NCBI GenBank assembly: GCA_009785015.1
Contig: WQXD01000087.1
Span: forward strand, 1-11,701
Reading direction: 5' to 3'
DNA: 11,701 nucleotides
Source of the DNA: Oscillospiraceae bacterium
Lineage (GTDB): Bacteria; Bacillota_A; Clostridia; Oscillospirales; WRJC01
The notes under the pieces are model-generated. The model was not told where the DNA came from. It did no database searches and saw only the letters and a program-made list of their open reading frames with translations. Within the stretch, counting starts at the first letter, position 1; every line of letters begins with the position of its first letter. Position numbers and translations under genes: made by a program. Shown piece after piece: positions 1 to 6,970 of the stretch.

Positions 1-34
1 AAAAAAACGGAACGCCGTTTTTTGCGTTCCGTTT
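1..34 (-). terminator. Rho-independent terminator of the wall-protein operon
   Basis: Bases 5-15 and 24-34 form a perfect 11-bp inverted repeat around an 8-nt loop. Read on the minus strand, the descending arm runs into a seven-T tract (bases 7-1), the classic intrinsic terminator layout. It lies about 130 nt past the stop of the minus-strand gene ending at 163 and is the only candidate terminator for that operon. A second, mutually exclusive hairpin (2-10 pairing with 15-23, 4-nt loop, six Ts after it on the plus strand) uses the same bases, so the element may also stop plus-strand transcription entering from the left. Bases 35-162 between it and the gene hold no recognisable feature. Confidence 0.75.
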
Positions 35-162
35 AGTTCGGTTGCTATTCCGTTTTGCCCGCCTACCATAAAATTATTGATTTTACTGGGTTTTTGGTAG
101 TTGTCTTATCGTAGGGGGGTATTGGGAACCCGTTTTCTTTTTTATGGCATATTTTGTATATT

Positions 163-1086
163 TTAGATCATGGTTTTTCTTTTTTTCGCCACGGCGAACG
201 CCGCCGCTGCCGCGAGGACGACCGCATATAACACGAGATTGTCGCCTGTCTGGGGCACGGTGACGGGCTGCTCGGGCTGCGGAGCCGGAGCCGGTTCCGC
301 CGGGGCGGAAGCTGCGGGTTGTTCAACTGCGGGTTCGGGCTCGGGTTCGGGCTCGGGAACCGCCGGAGCCGGTCCCAAAGTCACAAAACCGCCGCCGTCA
401 TATATATCGTTCATCAGCCCCTGGCCGTACTGCACTATTATCGGAGGGTCGAGCACGACTATATAGTTGAATGTGAATTTATGCCCTTCCACGAATTTGA
501 TCGTGCCTGTTCTGTCGAGCTGCGACCAAGGCAGGGCCACCTCATAGTATGTGATCTTTTTCGCGTCGTCCCTGACCGTTATATAATCAAACAATTTTAC
601 AGGTGAAACATTTTCCACGGAGTCATAACGGTCGTCTTCGGGGACCGAGCCTGTATATTTGAATTCCTGAGTGCCGTCTTCCGAGAAATTGATGGCCAAT
701 TGGATCTGGCTGTCTTCGTTGAAATCATCGGGCAGCCCGGAGAGTATCGCCAAATACATGCATGAACCGTCCGCCGCCACTTTCGGGGTGTTTGAGGGCT
801 CGTAACTGTCGTGTATCGCCTCGATATACACATACAGGTTCGTGTCGTCCCATGTCACGTATGCCGCGCCTTTTCCCTCTTTGTCAAAATCCCTGTCATC
901 GAGAAACTCCTCGGTGTCGTAGAAGTCATGGAGCTTGAAATAGCAGTCGTCGAGCTTGCCGTCTATGGCCGGAGGCGTGTTTGTTTTAGGCATTGTAAAT
1001 TCGTCGAACGCCGAAACGGGGGCACAGAGGAGCAGGGCTATCGTGCAGGCTGCCAGTATCACGGATATTTTTTTTGTTGTTTTCAT
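163..1086 (-). CDS. Sortase-anchored CBM9/DOMON-like carbohydrate-binding surface protein A
   Basis: A 307-residue secreted protein predicted to be linked to the cell wall, probably binding carbohydrate there. It has a signal peptide (KK, then a hydrophobic stretch to about residue 26, cleavage after PVSA). A single domain at about 39-238 follows, with the CBM9-like opening P-A-I-D-G (39-43) and a WDDTNLYVY strand (79-87), then an acidic segment DSQIQLAINF (125-134). Next comes a Pro/Glu/Ala linker with a PEPEPEPEP run (244-252). The end is VPQTGD (277-282), a hydrophobic segment and the basic tail KKRK, the layout of sortase substrates, although the first motif residue is Val instead of Leu. 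No catalytic domain is present. An AAGGAAAGG-type ribosome site lies at 1101-1109. It sits 53 nt downstream of a paralogue, so the two are probably co-transcribed. The ligand is unknown; the CBM9-like call rests on motifs and fold pattern. Confidence 0.8.
   Translation of the reverse strand: MKTTKKISVILAACTIALLLCAPVSAFDEFTMPKTNTPPAIDGKLDDCYFKLHDFYDTEEFLDDRDFDKEGKGAAYVTWDDTNLYVYIEAIHDSYEPSNTPKVAADGSCMYLAILSGLPDDFNEDSQIQLAINFSEDGTQEFKYTGSVPEDDRYDSVENVSPVKLFDYITVRDDAKKITYYEVALPWSQLDRTGTIKFVEGHKFTFNYIVVLDPPIIVQYGQGLMNDIYDGGGFVTLGPAPAVPEPEPEPEPAVEQPAASAPAEPAPAPQPEQPVTVPQTGDNLVLYAVVLAAAAAFAVAKKRKTMI
331..360 (-). repeat. Hexanucleotide repeat encoding the Pro-Glu linker of protein A
   Basis: Plus-strand units CGGGTT and CGGGCT alternate in tandem. 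On the coding strand they give Pro-Glu dipeptides (residues about 244-252). The repeat sits in the linker that spaces the binding domain from the wall anchor, so changes in copy number would change linker length without shifting the frame. Confidence 0.7.
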
Positions 1087-1139
1087 TTGTCTGTTTTCGA
1101 CCTTTCCTTATGTAATAATATAATAAATTTTTACTCGGC

Positions 1140-2069
1140 CTATTTTTGGGTCCGTTTTTTAAATACAACCATGCCCGCCGCGGCAGTCAGTATCAGCGCG
1201 GCGAAAATTATCACGGCTGTGTCGCCTGTTTGGGGAGGTGTGCTTACTACGGGAGGAGGCGGGGCTTCTGCGGGGGCTTCTTCCGCGGGAGGTGGGGCGG
1301 CGGGTTCAGGCTCCGCGGGGGCGGGTTCTTCCACTGCCACCACTGCCGTGACTTCGGTTGACGCCAGCACGATAAAGTCGCACTCTATCGGAACCCAGCT
1401 GTTCGCGTTGCCTGTCGAAGAACCGCTGAACACCACCGAGCGGGTGCTTTCATCCCACATTTCGTTGATCTGGAGCAAGAAACCGATTGAGCCGGGATTG
1501 GTCTGCAAGGGTATCTTGAATTCCACCGCGTAGTTGTTGTTGTCTATGATTTTCGCTTTGCCTTCAAATATGCCGTCAGACGCTTTTTCCTCATCGCCGT
1601 ATGAATTTTCGCCGGTGAAGTTGTTTTGGAAAGAGCGATAGCCGTAGGCGTCTATGCGGTACTGGTCGAATTCGCCGCCTTCCGAATCGTTGGGCCAGTC
1701 GAGGAAAATCTCAAGGCTGTCGGTCATCCAGGGCTGTCCGCTCTGGTCGGCGTAGTCGCCCTGCGGGAGCAAGGCCCCGATGGCCTTGTTTATCTCGGCG
1801 TAGAGATAAAGGAAACCGTCCTGCCATAAAATCCAGGCGGCGCCCGTCGAGGTGGTGTCGGGACTCCAGTCGTAAGGCTCATACTTTCTGGTTATATCGA
1901 GTTTTAAACCTTTGTCGTAAACTGCGTCCTTTTGTGCGTCGAGGACTATTGGGTCGGCCGATTTCGGCACATCGCCGTAACTCGCATTGTCTTTATGGGC
2001 CATGGCCGGAACTGCCATAAGGGAGATAAGCAAAACCGCCGCTGTCAGGATTGCGATCGTTTTTTTCAT
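1140..2069 (-). CDS. Sortase-anchored CBM9-like carbohydrate-binding surface protein B
   Basis: A 309-residue secreted, wall-anchored protein and the clearest CBM9-like member of the three paralogues. The signal peptide ends near residue 24 (AMA, then HKD). The domain at about 38-237 has the WQDGFLYLYAEINK strand (82-95) and PWMTDSLEIFLDW (113-125), the hallmark pattern of CBM9-like domains, in which a Trp and an acidic DS-E-IF-D segment line the fold. A Pro/Ala/Glu linker follows, then PPQTGD (278-283), a membrane segment and FKKRTQK. The start is set at the ATG at 2069: it directly precedes the signal peptide and has AGGAGG at 2083-2088 upstream. The open frame runs 34 codons further upstream, but that part covers the promoter. 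It is first in a two-gene operon with protein A. No enzymatic domain is seen; the bound sugar cannot be predicted. Confidence 0.85.
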   Translation of the reverse strand: MKKTIAILTAAVLLISLMAVPAMAHKDNASYGDVPKSADPIVLDAQKDAVYDKGLKLDITRKYEPYDWSPDTTSTGAAWILWQDGFLYLYAEINKAIGALLPQGDYADQSGQPWMTDSLEIFLDWPNDSEGGEFDQYRIDAYGYRSFQNNFTGENSYGDEEKASDGIFEGKAKIIDNNNYAVEFKIPLQTNPGSIGFLLQINEMWDESTRSVVFSGSSTGNANSWVPIECDFIVLASTEVTAVVAVEEPAPAEPEPAAPPPAEEAPAEAPPPPVVSTPPQTGDTAVIIFAALILTAAAGMVVFKKRTQK

Positions 2070-2142
2070 TAGAATATCCAAGCCTCCTAAAATTTTTAAT
2101 TTCGCGAATTTTAAATTCAGACAAAATTTGTTCACGATATAT

Positions 2143-2171
2143 ACATTAGCACAAAATATCATATTTGTCAA
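2143..2171 (-). promoter_or_regulatory. Sigma-A promoter for the minus-strand CBM9-like operon
   Basis: On the minus strand a perfect -35 box TTGACA (2171-2166) is followed by a 17-nt spacer and TAATGT (2148-2143). The spacer ends in TGC, giving an extended -10 (TGn) that would offset the weak hexamer. It lies about 75 nt upstream of the start at 2069 and 37 bp from the -35 box of the divergent plus-strand promoter. Confidence 0.6.
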
Positions 2172-2208
2172 TAGTTTACAAGGGCAGAAATAAAATTTTT
2201 TTTAACGG

Positions 2209-2237
2209 TTGACTTTGCGCAAATTTGGTGATATAAT
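2209..2237 (+). promoter_or_regulatory. Near-consensus sigma-A promoter for CBM9-like protein C
   Basis: TTGACT (2209-2214), a 17-nt spacer and TATAAT (2232-2237) make a near-perfect housekeeping promoter. Transcription would begin near 2244 and leave a leader of roughly 55 nt before the ATG at 2300. The leader holds a short CTCA-AG-TGAG inverted repeat (about 2247-2256), too small to call an operator with confidence. Confidence 0.8.
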
Positions 2238-2299
2238 GGATATAAGCTCAAGTGAGACCGCAAGGGCCGAATTATATTTAAATTAACGGGAGGAAAAAA

Positions 2300-3250
2300 A
2301 TGAAAAAACGAAAAAAACTGTGTATTTTATCCGCGCTTTTATTGATTTTGGCGATAGTGTTCGCCTCGCCGGTTTCGGCAGCCCGGCTCTCCGACATCGA
2401 CACCAAGGCCGCACCCATCATGAAAGGCACTCCGGCAATCGACGGGGAAAAAGACGAAGCGTATAATTATTCCGTTTCGTTCGAGCGTCCCTACCTCTAC
2501 CACTACGCGGAAGAAGGCGGCAACCTGCCCGCCGGCGAATTTACCGAAGAAGAATTCGGGGTCAAGATAAAAGGCGAAGCGAGCCTTTTGTATGACGAGA
2601 ACAATTTGTATGTGTTTTTGGAAGTGACCGACAACAAGCTGTACGCGAGCGGCGACGACACGCTCGGATACTGGATGCAGGGCAGCGGCGTTATAAACAT
2701 GTATTATCCGGGCGATTCGGGCGGCAACGACGAAATGTACTACAAACTGCGCATCGCTTACGGGGCCGAAAGCTACAACGCGAGCGCGAGCAACACCGAC
2801 GACGATTTTTCCGACGACTGCCACTACGTCTACAAAGAGACGGCTACCGGCTGGAACCTCGAGTACCAGATCAAATTGAGCAAGCCGGTAAAACAGGGCG
2901 ACCCGTTCCAGTTCGCGCTCCAGGTATGCTTGGCTTCAGCGGACGTGAACATGGGATTTGCCCACGTAAACGACAATTACAACCAGATCACCTACCCCTT
3001 CGTGCTCGGAGGCCCGGTCGTCATTCCGGAGCCGGAACCCGAGCCGGAGCCCGAGCCGGAACCTGAGCCCGCAGCCCCGGCTCCGACAGAGGCGCCTTTG
3101 CAGCCGCAGCCGCAGGAACCCGCAGTCGTCCCGCCGCAAACCGGGGACGGGACTCTGCCGATTTTCGCGGGTCTGCTGAGCGCGGCTGTTATCGGCATGT
3201 ATTTCTACTTTGTCCTGCGCGCCTCTATCAAAGGCGGCAGATCGTCATAG
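2300..3250 (+). CDS. Sortase-anchored CBM9-like carbohydrate-binding surface protein C
   Basis: A 316-residue protein with the same plan as its two divergent neighbours. The signal peptide opens with MKKRKK and is cleaved near 27 (PVSA). A binding domain at about 38-240 has P-A-I-D-G (45-49), the strand YDENNLYVFLEV (98-109) and the Trp-bearing YWMQGSGVINMYY (124-136). Then come P(EP)7 (243-257), a Pro/Gln/Ala linker, and PPQTGD (278-283) with a hydrophobic segment. A GGGAGG ribosome site at 2288-2293 supports the ATG. The tail is odd: after the membrane segment it reads VLRASIKGGRSS, a diffuse basic tail, where the paralogues have a compact KKRK or FKKR. This part lies on DNA that also encodes the end of the convergent gene, which suggests the original stop was lost or moved. 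Ligand unknown; a structural role in the envelope is also possible. Confidence 0.82.
   Translation: MKKRKKLCILSALLLILAIVFASPVSAARLSDIDTKAAPIMKGTPAIDGEKDEAYNYSVSFERPYLYHYAEEGGNLPAGEFTEEEFGVKIKGEASLLYDENNLYVFLEVTDNKLYASGDDTLGYWMQGSGVINMYYPGDSGGNDEMYYKLRIAYGAESYNASASNTDDDFSDDCHYVYKETATGWNLEYQIKLSKPVKQGDPFQFALQVCLASADVNMGFAHVNDNYNQITYPFVLGGPVVIPEPEPEPEPEPEPEPAAPAPTEAPLQPQPQEPAVVPPQTGDGTLPIFAGLLSAAVIGMYFYFVLRASIKGGRSS
3029..3070 (+). repeat. Tandem GAGCCG/GAACCC-type hexamers encoding (EP)7
   Basis: Seven consecutive Glu-Pro codon pairs follow one Pro codon, with synonymous variation (GAG/GAA, CCG/CCC/CCT) among units. They form the rigid spacer between the binding domain and the wall anchor of protein C. 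The synonymous differences suggest an old or selected repeat, not a fresh slippage event. Confidence 0.8.
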
Positions 3251-5061
3251 CTCATCCCGGGAAACAGGTAACTCGGTTTTTGGCTGAAACGCTTCATTTC
3301 GAGCCTGAGCTTCAACCCTTCGCCCGCGCCGAGTTTTACATCCAAATATTTTCCGCCGATCGCAATATCACAGCCGGCGTTGTCAGCGCCGCTGAGCACA
3401 GCGGCGCTGGCTAACGTGTGCTCCCCGAAGCAGCCGCCTTGGATTGTGAATTCGCAGGGGTTTTTCGAGCCGTTATGGAAGGATACGGTGACCCCGCCCT
3501 CATCGACCTTTTCGACGAGGGCCCCCGTTTCTTCGGGCAGCCCGGGGCGGTCCTTGCCGAAATAGCGCAGCGCGGCAAACATCAGCCCGCCGTGGTATAT
3601 ATTTGTCGAGCCGCCGAGCATCAGCTGTACCAGCGCCTCGCAAATCACGGGGTTTTTATCCTGCCAGTGGTGGATATCTTCGCCTTTTACATCCTTGTTG
3701 TCGTTATTTATATCAAAAATCCTTTTCTCGACGGCGGCGAGGTTCGCTTCCAGGCTCTGCACCGGGAAACCCGCGTTCTTGCCGCTTATATAGTGATACC
3801 ACGGGTGTATGTCCATGCGGTTGCCCTTGCCCAAGTTTTTGGGCACTTCGCCCCATGATTTTTGGCCGGGCAAACGGTTTATGCGGTTTTTGTCGTTTTC
3901 GTCCATGCTCACCGACCACATATACACGGGCCATTTTGTATCTTCCCTGCGGTAATCCGACCATCCGCCGTCGAGATGGCGCATCGGGATGACCGGTTCT
4001 CCGTTTTCGTCGGGTTTCCGTTTTTCATACAGCATATCCATCTGAGAGCGGGCCAAATCCAGCCAGCGCGGCTCTCCCGTCAGCATCAGCGCGTTGCAGC
4101 CGGCGATGAGCAGCGGCTCTATCACGGTCAGCGCCCCGTGGGGCCAGCGCCAGCCGTAATATCCCCCCCACCATTTCCCGTCCATATACTCGCCGATTTT
4201 CCCGCTCGGCCCTATATTGTCGGGGATGACGCCGTTGTTGGAGCGCGTGCGCCGCTCCCATGCCTCTATATAGTCGAGCACCCAGTTTTTGTATTTTTCT
4301 TCGCCGGTATACAGGTACGCGTGCGTCATAAGCGACGTCGAGGTGAGATTGAGGGGCACGTCCCCGCGCGCCATTCGCTTGTTTACAAATGAGAGAATTA
4401 CGTCGAATGTCTCGTCGCCGCTCCAGTAATTTTTGTTTTTTTCGTATGAAATGCCGGGCATGTCCTCAAAGGGCGGATGATAGTAATCGAGTATCGGGCG
4501 GTGAGTTTCCCAGTCCTCGGCCGAATAGGCGAAGCGTGGGCCGAGGCTGCCGTTTATCGGGGCGCGCATCAATTTCAAATCCATGTCAAAATTGTCCGCG
4601 GCGGGGTCCTCCCCCATGTAAAAAGAGGCGAAACGGGCGGCGCGCGTGCGGAATTTCAACGAATGAGGGTCGGCGAGCCCCATATAATAGAGGAAGAGGT
4701 TTCCTTCGCCGTGATGCATCCAGTCGTAATACGCCCAAAATTCGCGGTGCAGCTGCCCGTGCTCGGTCCATTGCCAGGCGGTCGTGTCCCATTGATGGTG
4801 AGCCGCCTCCAGGAGGCGCCTGCCGGCCCCCAAGGAATAAAACAGGGGAAAGTTTTGAAACGACTCGAAGGCGTCGTCCGCCCCGTCCATGCCGGGCCAA
4901 AATTTCCGCCAGATCAGGGTGCCGTCTTCGCGGATATATTTTTTCAAAAAGATATCGACGGATTCCTCCATCCGTTTGATGAGTTTCCATTCGAGCCGCG
5001 ACCATTCCGGGGTTTCTTCGCGGACTCCGCCGGCAATGCGGGGTACAGCGCTTTTGTCCAT
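3205..5061 (-). CDS. Uncharacterised 618-residue protein, putative intracellular alpha/alpha-toroid glycan-active enzyme
   Basis: I do not recognise a named family. The protein has no signal peptide or membrane segment, so it should be cytoplasmic. It is rich in Trp, Tyr, His and Asp in helical stretches typical of alpha/alpha-toroid glycoside hydrolases and polysaccharide lyases. Candidate active-site segments are GMDGADDAFESF (57-68) near the N-terminus, then YDWMHHGEGN, YYHPPFED, YYGWRWPHGA, HLDGGWSDYR, DIHPWYHY and HHWQDKNP. A C-terminal part from about residue 520 looks beta-rich (alternating VTVSFHNG, FTIQGG, LDVKLGAG), like the beta-sandwich that caps many such enzymes. The ATG at 5061 has a GGGGCG-type ribosome site, and only 19 nt separate it from the stop of the upstream lyase gene, so it is last in that operon. 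Its 3' end overlaps the convergent gene by 46 nt. Substrate and chemistry are inferred only from context. Confidence 0.7.
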   Translation of the reverse strand: MDKSAVPRIAGGVREETPEWSRLEWKLIKRMEESVDIFLKKYIREDGTLIWRKFWPGMDGADDAFESFQNFPLFYSLGAGRRLLEAAHHQWDTTAWQWTEHGQLHREFWAYYDWMHHGEGNLFLYYMGLADPHSLKFRTRAARFASFYMGEDPAADNFDMDLKLMRAPINGSLGPRFAYSAEDWETHRPILDYYHPPFEDMPGISYEKNKNYWSGDETFDVILSFVNKRMARGDVPLNLTSTSLMTHAYLYTGEEKYKNWVLDYIEAWERRTRSNNGVIPDNIGPSGKIGEYMDGKWWGGYYGWRWPHGALTVIEPLLIAGCNALMLTGEPRWLDLARSQMDMLYEKRKPDENGEPVIPMRHLDGGWSDYRREDTKWPVYMWSVSMDENDKNRINRLPGQKSWGEVPKNLGKGNRMDIHPWYHYISGKNAGFPVQSLEANLAAVEKRIFDINNDNKDVKGEDIHHWQDKNPVICEALVQLMLGGSTNIYHGGLMFAALRYFGKDRPGLPEETGALVEKVDEGGVTVSFHNGSKNPCEFTIQGGCFGEHTLASAAVLSGADNAGCDIAIGGKYLDVKLGAGEGLKLRLEMKRFSQKPSYLFPGMSYDDLPPLIEARRTK

Positions 5062-5080
5062 AAATTTTTCGCCCCTTTCT

Positions 5081-5971
5081 TTAGATTTGATTTTGATAAT
5101 TTTTCAGTATTTCGCCGATGGTTTCGCGCTGCTGCGGCGTCGGCGGCATGAGCGGCTCGCGCGGCAGAAAGCCGGCTTCGGGCAGCAGGATGTGCATCGC
5201 GTATTTGACGGCGGATACAAGGGAACCCGCCGCGCTGTAGATTTTCATCAATTTGTTCATTTTCCCTTGCAACCGGCAGAGCTCTTTTAAATCGCTTTGG
5301 GCGAATGCCGCTTTGATCTTTACAAACACCTCCGGGGCTATGTTGGTCAGCCCGGATAAAACGCCGGAACCCCCGCTCAAAAGGTTGGGGATGAAATATT
5401 CGTCGTAACCCGACAAAACGCAGAAATTCGCGCGCTTTGGCATGACAGTGTCTATCAGCTCGCTTGTGTGCTTCATCGATTCGACCGTGTCCTTTATGCC
5501 GGCGATATTTTCAAAGTCACTTGTCAGCCGCAGTATAAATTCCGCCGAAAGGGAGACGTTCGTGCGTTCGGGGAAATTATACAAAATGATCGGCAGCCCC
5601 GTTTTGGCGACGGAGGCATAGTACAAATACAGCGAGTCCTCGTCGAGCCGCCCGAAATACGGGGCTATCACCGCCGCCCCGTCTGTCCCGACCGATTTGC
5701 AGTACCGGGTCAGTTCGACCGTTTCGCGCACGTTTGTGCCGCCCGTCCCGGCGAAAACCCATACGCGTTTGTCGATTTTTTCCACGGCCCACTTAAAAAG
5801 AGCTTTCTTTTCTTCAAATGACAAAGCCGTAAATTCCCCCATACCGCCGCAAAAGAGAATGCCGTCCACACCGCGCGAAATCAGGCGCTCGACAAGCAGC
5901 GCCTGCGCATTGTAATCGATTCCGTCCGGACCGAATGCCGTGATGACCGGACAAATCACGCCTTTAAACAT
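5081..5971 (-). CDS. DapA/NanA-family class I lyase or aldolase (dihydrodipicolinate synthase superfamily)
   Basis: A 296-residue (beta/alpha)8-barrel enzyme of the family that joins or splits pyruvate-type 2-keto acids through a Schiff base. The catalytic lysine is K160 in GIKDT, with the proton-shuttling Y131 in YNFPERT and R136 after it, the position that binds the substrate carboxylate in dihydrodipicolinate synthases. The family's GTTGE/GSTGE loop reads GGMGE (42-46), losing the Thr/Ser pair used in lysine synthesis and sialic acid lyases. That makes a role in catabolism of another 2-keto-3-deoxy or related acid sugar more likely. The start at 5971 is chosen because an AAAGGCGG site (5979-5986) lies 7 nt upstream and the family begins with M-x-K-G; the frame stays open 32 codons further, without support. 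It is the middle gene of a three-gene operon: 32 nt after the reductase and 19 nt before the 618-residue protein. Exact substrate unknown. Confidence 0.85.
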   Translation of the reverse strand: MFKGVICPVITAFGPDGIDYNAQALLVERLISRGVDGILFCGGMGEFTALSFEEKKALFKWAVEKIDKRVWVFAGTGGTNVRETVELTRYCKSVGTDGAAVIAPYFGRLDEDSLYLYYASVAKTGLPIILYNFPERTNVSLSAEFILRLTSDFENIAGIKDTVESMKHTSELIDTVMPKRANFCVLSGYDEYFIPNLLSGGSGVLSGLTNIAPEVFVKIKAAFAQSDLKELCRLQGKMNKLMKIYSAAGSLVSAVKYAMHILLPEAGFLPREPLMPPTPQQRETIGEILKNYQNQI

Positions 5972-6003
5972 AAAAAAACCGCCTTTCTTTATCACTAAAA
6001 AAT

Positions 6004-6930
6004 TTAAAGATTGTCCTGTATGTACATTGAAGGAAAACTGTCCTGCAGCTCGAAAATTTTGGCCCACTGATCCGGATATATGACCGCTTCAAGCGATTTC
6101 AACGCCGATTTCAAATATTCCATGCGGTAAACGCCGACAAGCGTCATGTCTATGTCAAAATTTAAGAGCGACATCTGCACCGCCGCGTCATATATTGAAA
6201 TACCCATCGAAGCGCACAATTTTTTCACCTCATGGGTTATAATCCGGTGACGCTGCGTCGTTTTGTTGGGGTTATCGCCGAAATCAAGCAGATTTTCGAT
6301 GCCCAGTATGCCGTAGCCGAAAACCGACGCGTTCACAAACGCCGCGCCGTATTGTTTGCACTGCGCGATCAGACGGGAAGCCGCCTTGTTTTGTATGTTG
6401 TAATTCAGATAACTCAGCGAGGACTGCAAAACCCCGCTTGCCAGACCGTTTTCGTGGGCGTTGAGCGAGCGGGTGCCCATGCCGATATATCCGATCAGCC
6501 CCTCATTTCGCCTCTCTTCCAGAAACGGGATAATGCGCGCCTCGCATCTGCCGAAATGGTCCGTGTCGTGTATTTGAAAAACGTCTATGTAACCGACCCG
6601 CATGCGCTCGAAGCTCTCGTAGAAATTGCGCTTGAAAATTTCAAAATCCCATCCGGGGCAAGGCGATTTTGTGGCGATGTACAGGCTGCCGCGCGGCACC
6701 TGCCTGATAAATTCGCCCAGTGCCAGCTCGCTTTGCCCGTATGCCCTCGAAGTGTCGAAATAACGGAACCCCGCCTCGTAACAGGCGAGCAAAACTTCGG
6801 CGTCTTTTGCGATTGTGGCATCTGAAATTTCGCCCTGACCGAATTTCGCGCATCCGACTCCGAGCGGAATTTCCCTGTTTTTGTAACAGAGCCTGTGTTT
6901 TTTGATTTTGCTTTTTATATTTTCCAACAT
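6004..6930 (-). CDS. Aldo/keto reductase family oxidoreductase
   Basis: A 308-residue cytoplasmic NAD(P)H-dependent reductase or dehydrogenase of the (beta/alpha)8 aldo/keto reductase superfamily. The catalytic tetrad is visible: D59 and Y64 in FDTSRAYG, K88 in IATKS, and H121 in FQIHDTD. The early glycine-rich segment PLGVGCAKFGQG (22-33) is typical of the sugar-dehydrogenase-like branch. The start at 6930 has GGGAAGGG (6942-6935) just upstream; a more distal ATG at 6969 would lie in the divergent promoter region and lacks such a site. It is first gene of the operon with the DapA-family lyase and the 618-residue protein, which points to a sugar or keto-sugar substrate. The promoter is unclear: a weak minus-strand TTGGAA (7030-7025) with TTATAT 17 nt further on overlaps the divergent promoter region. 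Confidence 0.88.
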   Translation of the reverse strand: MLENIKSKIKKHRLCYKNREIPLGVGCAKFGQGEISDATIAKDAEVLLACYEAGFRYFDTSRAYGQSELALGEFIRQVPRGSLYIATKSPCPGWDFEIFKRNFYESFERMRVGYIDVFQIHDTDHFGRCEARIIPFLEERRNEGLIGYIGMGTRSLNAHENGLASGVLQSSLSYLNYNIQNKAASRLIAQCKQYGAAFVNASVFGYGILGIENLLDFGDNPNKTTQRHRIITHEVKKLCASMGISIYDAAVQMSLLNFDIDMTLVGVYRMEYLKSALKSLEAVIYPDQWAKIFELQDSFPSMYIQDNL

Positions 6931-6970
6931 ATGACCCTTCCCGATTTTAAAAAAATTTTCGATAAACATA

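Noticed and set aside
811..1533. 240-codon plus-strand frame opposite the two CBM9-like genes
   Set aside because: It spans the gap between two well-supported minus-strand genes, has no ribosome site, and its translation is low-complexity Gly/Ala/Ser where it mirrors the Pro/Ala-rich linker.
2070..2171. N-terminal extension of CBM9-like protein B
   Set aside because: The upstream codons cover the promoter and would bury the signal peptide 34 residues in; AGGAGG and the KK-hydrophobic start favour 2069.
3026..3070. Tandem repeats as CRISPR or regulatory iterons
   Set aside because: The units are 6 bp, in frame and encode Glu-Pro with synonymous changes, so they are a protein linker.
4389..5151. 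Two overlapping plus-strand frames (196 and 224 codons) opposite the 618-residue gene
   Set aside because: They are antisense to a gene with clear protein character, overlap each other in different frames and look Arg/Pro-rich, as expected of shadows in GC-biased third positions.
5972..6067. N-terminal extension of the DapA-family lyase
   Set aside because: It would overlap the end of the reductase gene, and the family starts near the M-F-K-G chosen, where a ribosome site is present.
6936..6962. Possible operator palindrome in the AT-rich run before the reductase gene
   Set aside because: The two halves do not form a true inverted repeat when compared base by base; it is a simple A/T run.
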